Below, piece after piece: positions 6,822 through 8,740 of a stretch of 8,740 bases of DNA. The stretch is from Burkholderiales bacterium (GTDB lineage Bacteria; Pseudomonadota; Gammaproteobacteria; Burkholderiales; SG8-39): the NCBI GenBank assembly GCA_016649475.1, contig JAENXP010000063.1:1-8740 (forward strand). The letters run 5' to 3'. A program made the translations under genes and the position numbers. Numbering within the stretch: position 1 is the first letter of the stretch; the number at the start of each line of letters is the position of its first letter. The notes beneath the pieces were generated by a model. The model was not told the DNA's origin. It saw only the letters and a list, made by a program, of their open reading frames with translations, and did no database searches.

Positions 6822-7892
6822 CTACTGCACGAACAGCGAGCGCGTGTTGAACAGCGGCGAAGTGAACGGCTGGTCCACGCCGCGATCGTGCTCGCCATGA
6901 AAGCGCGCGATGCGCTCGACTTCTTCCTTGGACCCCAGGATCACCGGCACGCGCTGGTGCAGCCCCTCAGGCAGGACTTCGAGTATGCGCCCGCGCCCGG
7001 TGGAGGCGGCGCCCCCGGCCTGCTCTACCAGGAAAGCCATCGGGTTCGCTTCGTACATGAGCCGCAGGCGCCCGGGTTTGGCGGGGTCCTTGTTGTCCTT
7101 CGGGTACATGAACAGCCCGCCGCGCATCAGGATGCGGTGCACTTCGGCGACGAAGGACGCAATCCAGCGCATGTTGAAGTCCTTGGCGCGCGGCCCGCTC
7201 TTGCCGGCGAGGCATTCCGATATGTAGCGCTTCACCGGCGGTTCCCAGAAGCGCTGGTTGGACGCGTTGATGGCGAACTCGCTCGCCGCCGGCGCAATGC
7301 GCAGGTCCGGATGGGTAAGGATGAATTCGCCGATTTCCCGGTCCAGGGTAAATCCATGCACGCCGTGGCCCAGCGTGAGCACCAGCATGGTGGTCGGCCC
7401 GTAAATGGCATAGCCGGCGCAGACCTGTTCGGCGCCCGGTTGCAGAAAATCCTGCGCCGTCGGCTCGCTTACGCCCTCGGGGCAGCGCAGCACCGAAAAA
7501 ATGGATCCCACCGCGACGTTGACGTCGATATTGCTCGATCCGTCCAGCGGATCGAACGCGAGCAGATAGCGTCCGCGCGGATACTGCGCCGGAATGGAGC
7601 ACACTTCCTCCAGCTCCTCGGAAACCATGGCGGCGACGTGCCCGCCCCATTCGTTGGTGCGCAGGAAAATGTCGTTAGCCATGACGTCGAGCTTCATCTG
7701 CCGCTCGCCCTGGACGTTTTCCCCCGCCGCCGCCCCGTGCACCCCGGCCAGAGCGCCCTTGCCGATGAGATAGGCGATGCGCTTGCAGGCGAGCTGGATG
7801 TCGTTCAGAAGTGCCGTGAATCCTCCCGTGGCACCGCTGTACTTGCGCTGCTCGCCGATGATGAATTCGGTGAGCGTACTCTTGAGCGGCAT
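6822..7892 (-). CDS. cbbF: Fructose-1,6-bisphosphatase, class I
   Basis: FBPase hydrolyses fructose-1,6-bisphosphate to fructose-6-phosphate, an irreversible step in CBB regeneration and in gluconeogenesis. Some bacterial enzymes of the cbb type also act on sedoheptulose-1,7-bisphosphate; that cannot be told from this sequence. The 356 residues include a C-terminal extension (about 333-356, with [12 protein letters not shown]) typical of proteobacterial CbbF. Visible features are [10 protein letters not shown] (65-74), metal-binding SEELEEV (91-97) and the signature [18 protein letters not shown] (113-130). [12 protein letters not shown] (164-175), GGLFMYPKD (258-266) and the substrate/metal segment [20 protein letters not shown] (275-294) follow. 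The ATG is preceded by GGGAGGGA (7896-7903). It begins 21 bp after cbbY and is probably co-transcribed with it. The ribulose-phosphate epimerase gene cbbE, which lies between cbbY and cbbF in Cupriavidus, is absent here. Confidence 0.97.
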   Translation of the reverse strand: MPLKSTLTEFIIGEQRKYSGATGGFTALLNDIQLACKRIAYLIGKGALAGVHGAAAGENVQGERQMKLDVMANDIFLRTNEWGGHVAAMVSEELEEVCSIPAQYPRGRYLLAFDPLDGSSNIDVNVAVGSIFSVLRCPEGVSEPTAQDFLQPGAEQVCAGYAIYGPTTMLVLTLGHGVHGFTLDREIGEFILTHPDLRIAPAASEFAINASNQRFWEPPVKRYISECLAGKSGPRAKDFNMRWIASFVAEVHRILMRGGLFMYPKDNKDPAKPGRLRLMYEANPMAFLVEQAGGAASTGRGRILEVLPEGLHQRVPVILGSKEEVERIARFHGEHDRGVDQPFTSPLFNTRSLFVQ

Positions 7893-7913
7893 ATCTCCCT
7901 CCCAGGTCCGTCG

Positions 7914-8690
7914 TTATGCCGCAGCCGGCCGCGTCGCGGCGGCATGCAGCTGCTGCAGCCGCTCGAGCGTAAGACACGGCCCGCCAACCCGCCTGGCGTC
8001 CTCGTCCGCAAGCGGCGCATCCGCGTCGCCCAGGCTGCGCAACAACAGATCCGCATCGCTGAAGTCCTGTCCCTCGCTCCAGGTGGTGGGTGTAACCACG
8101 GTGTAGAGTCCCGCGGCTTTGGCAGACAGAAGTCCGTTGACCGAGTCCTCGAACGCGACGCAGTCGCTCGCCGGCAGGCGCAGCATGCCAAGCGCCCGGG
8201 TATAGATGTCGGGCGCCGGCTTTTTGTTAGACACCACATCGCCGCAGGCCAGCGCCTCGAACCAGTTCCATGCGTCGGCGCCGAACTGCGCGCCGATGAG
8301 CGCCGAGACATTGGCCGAGGTCGTGGTCGAGGCGATGCCCAGGCGCACCCCGGCCGAGCGCGCCTCGCCGATGAGCCGTGCTACGCCGGGCCGCAGCGGC
8401 GCGCGGCCGTCGGCGATCAGCTCGCCGTAGATGCGCGTCTTGCTGCCGTGGATCAGCTGTACCATGCGCGTGAGCCGCGCCTTCTCCTCCCGTTCCAGCC
8501 GCAGCGACTCGATATACACCGCGATGCGCTCTTTGCCGCCGGATGTGCGCAACAGCTCGGCGTACTCGCGCTGGCTCCAGTCCCACGCGAGGTCGTGCTC
8601 CAGGAACGCCGCGTTGAAGGCCTGGCGGTGGGTTTCCTCGGTATCGGCGATGGTGCCGTCGACGTCGAATATCAGCGCCTTGATGGCCAC
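7914..8690 (-). CDS. cbbY: CbbY, xylulose-1,5-bisphosphate phosphatase (HAD family)
   Basis: CbbY is a haloacid-dehalogenase-superfamily phosphatase. Characterised CbbY dephosphorylates xylulose-1,5-bisphosphate, a misfire product that blocks RuBisCO, and so acts in RuBisCO repair next to the CbbX activase. The 258 residues show HAD motif I DVDGT (9-13, nucleophile D9 and acid D11), the CbbY-typical cap segment LLRTSGGKERIA (46-57), motif II Ser/Thr in IASTT (119-123), motif III Lys in SNKKPAPD (154-161) and motif IV FEDSVNG (180-186). The start is GTG at 8690; no in-frame ATG fits before motif I, and only a weak purine stretch precedes it. A TAA at 8697-8695, in a frame reading Gly-Lys-Thr-Val-stop, could be the end of an upstream gene four bases away, but only 13 bases of it remain before adapter sequence. 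The last residues are Ala-rich (AAATRPAAA). It lies 21 bp upstream of cbbF. Confidence 0.93.
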   Translation of the reverse strand: MAIKALIFDVDGTIADTEETHRQAFNAAFLEHDLAWDWSQREYAELLRTSGGKERIAVYIESLRLEREEKARLTRMVQLIHGSKTRIYGELIADGRAPLRPGVARLIGEARSAGVRLGIASTTTSANVSALIGAQFGADAWNWFEALACGDVVSNKKPAPDIYTRALGMLRLPASDCVAFEDSVNGLLSAKAAGLYTVVTPTTWSEGQDFSDADLLLRSLGDADAPLADEDARRVGGPCLTLERLQQLHAAATRPAAA

Positions 8691-8710
8691 GCGCTTAGAC
8701 CGTCTTGCCG

Positions 8711-8740
8711 CTGTCTCTTATACACATCTCCGAGCCCACG
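8711..8740. other. Illumina Nextera transposase adapter (sequencing artefact)
   Basis: The last 30 bases are not genomic. Positions 8711-8729 read CTGTCTCTTATACACATCT, the 19-bp Tn5 mosaic end. Positions 8730-8740 continue CCGAGCCCACG, which is the Nextera read-2 adapter, cut just before its final AGAC. Read-through into the adapter of a short insert was assembled into the contig end. Genomic sequence should be taken to stop at 8710. It is not a natural IS50/Tn5 end, since the bases after the mosaic end are the synthetic adapter tail. Confidence 0.98.

Noticed and set aside
8695..8710. C-terminus of an upstream gene (Gly-Lys-Thr-Val-stop), for example cbbX or another RuBisCO accessory gene
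   Set aside because: Only four codons and a stop remain before the adapter, and a stop in a random frame is common, so no gene can be called.
1..8710. CRISPR array, tRNA/rRNA, phage or defence system
   Set aside because: No spaced direct repeats, no tRNA-like cloverleaf and no such gene families were seen; coding density by metabolic genes leaves only gaps of 119 bp or less.
8711..8729. Natural Tn5/IS50 end suggesting a mobile element beside cbbY
   Set aside because: The mosaic end is followed by the synthetic Nextera adapter tail and the contig then stops, so it is library adapter.

Overview
The window is a run of eight genes, all on the minus strand and closely spaced, that encode Calvin-Benson-Bassham (CBB) cycle and lower-glycolysis enzymes. 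The base composition is GC-rich. Gene order and protein sequences (CbbY, class I FBPase, bacterial P-loop phosphoribulokinase, transketolase, GAPDH, PGK, pyruvate kinase) point to an autotrophic or facultatively autotrophic proteobacterium, most likely a betaproteobacterium. This placement comes from recognising gene order and protein style, not from a search.

Layout in the direction of transcription (high to low coordinates): 8711-8740 is not genomic and matches an Illumina Nextera (Tn5 mosaic-end) adapter, so the window ends at a sequencing artefact. Then follow cbbY (xylulose-1,5-bisphosphate phosphatase, GTG start), cbbF (fructose-1,6-bisphosphatase), cbbP (phosphoribulokinase), a 98-bp gap with a hairpin and a plausible sigma70-type promoter, cbbT (transketolase), a 119-bp gap with an FNR/CRP-family-like site, a -10 element, a mini-ORF and a weak terminator-like hairpin, cbbG/gap (GAPDH), a crotonase-fold gene (GTG start), cbbK/pgk, a 50-bp gap with a palindrome, and the 5' part of pyk, which runs off the window at position 1.

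The genes fit together as follows. PGK and GAPDH reduce 3-phosphoglycerate. FBPase and transketolase run the regenerative branch. Phosphoribulokinase makes ribulose-1,5-bisphosphate for RuBisCO, which is not in the window. CbbY removes the RuBisCO inhibitor xylulose-1,5-bisphosphate. Pyruvate kinase drains fixed carbon to pyruvate. The crotonase is the one gene without an obvious CBB role, and it has Gln at one of the two classical catalytic glutamate positions.

This is mainly a well-understood metabolic operon, and I see no mobile element, CRISPR array, RNA gene or defence system. The points worth a second look are the intergenic regulatory architectures, the embedded crotonase, the cbbT start without a Shine-Dalgarno sequence, and the adapter contamination.
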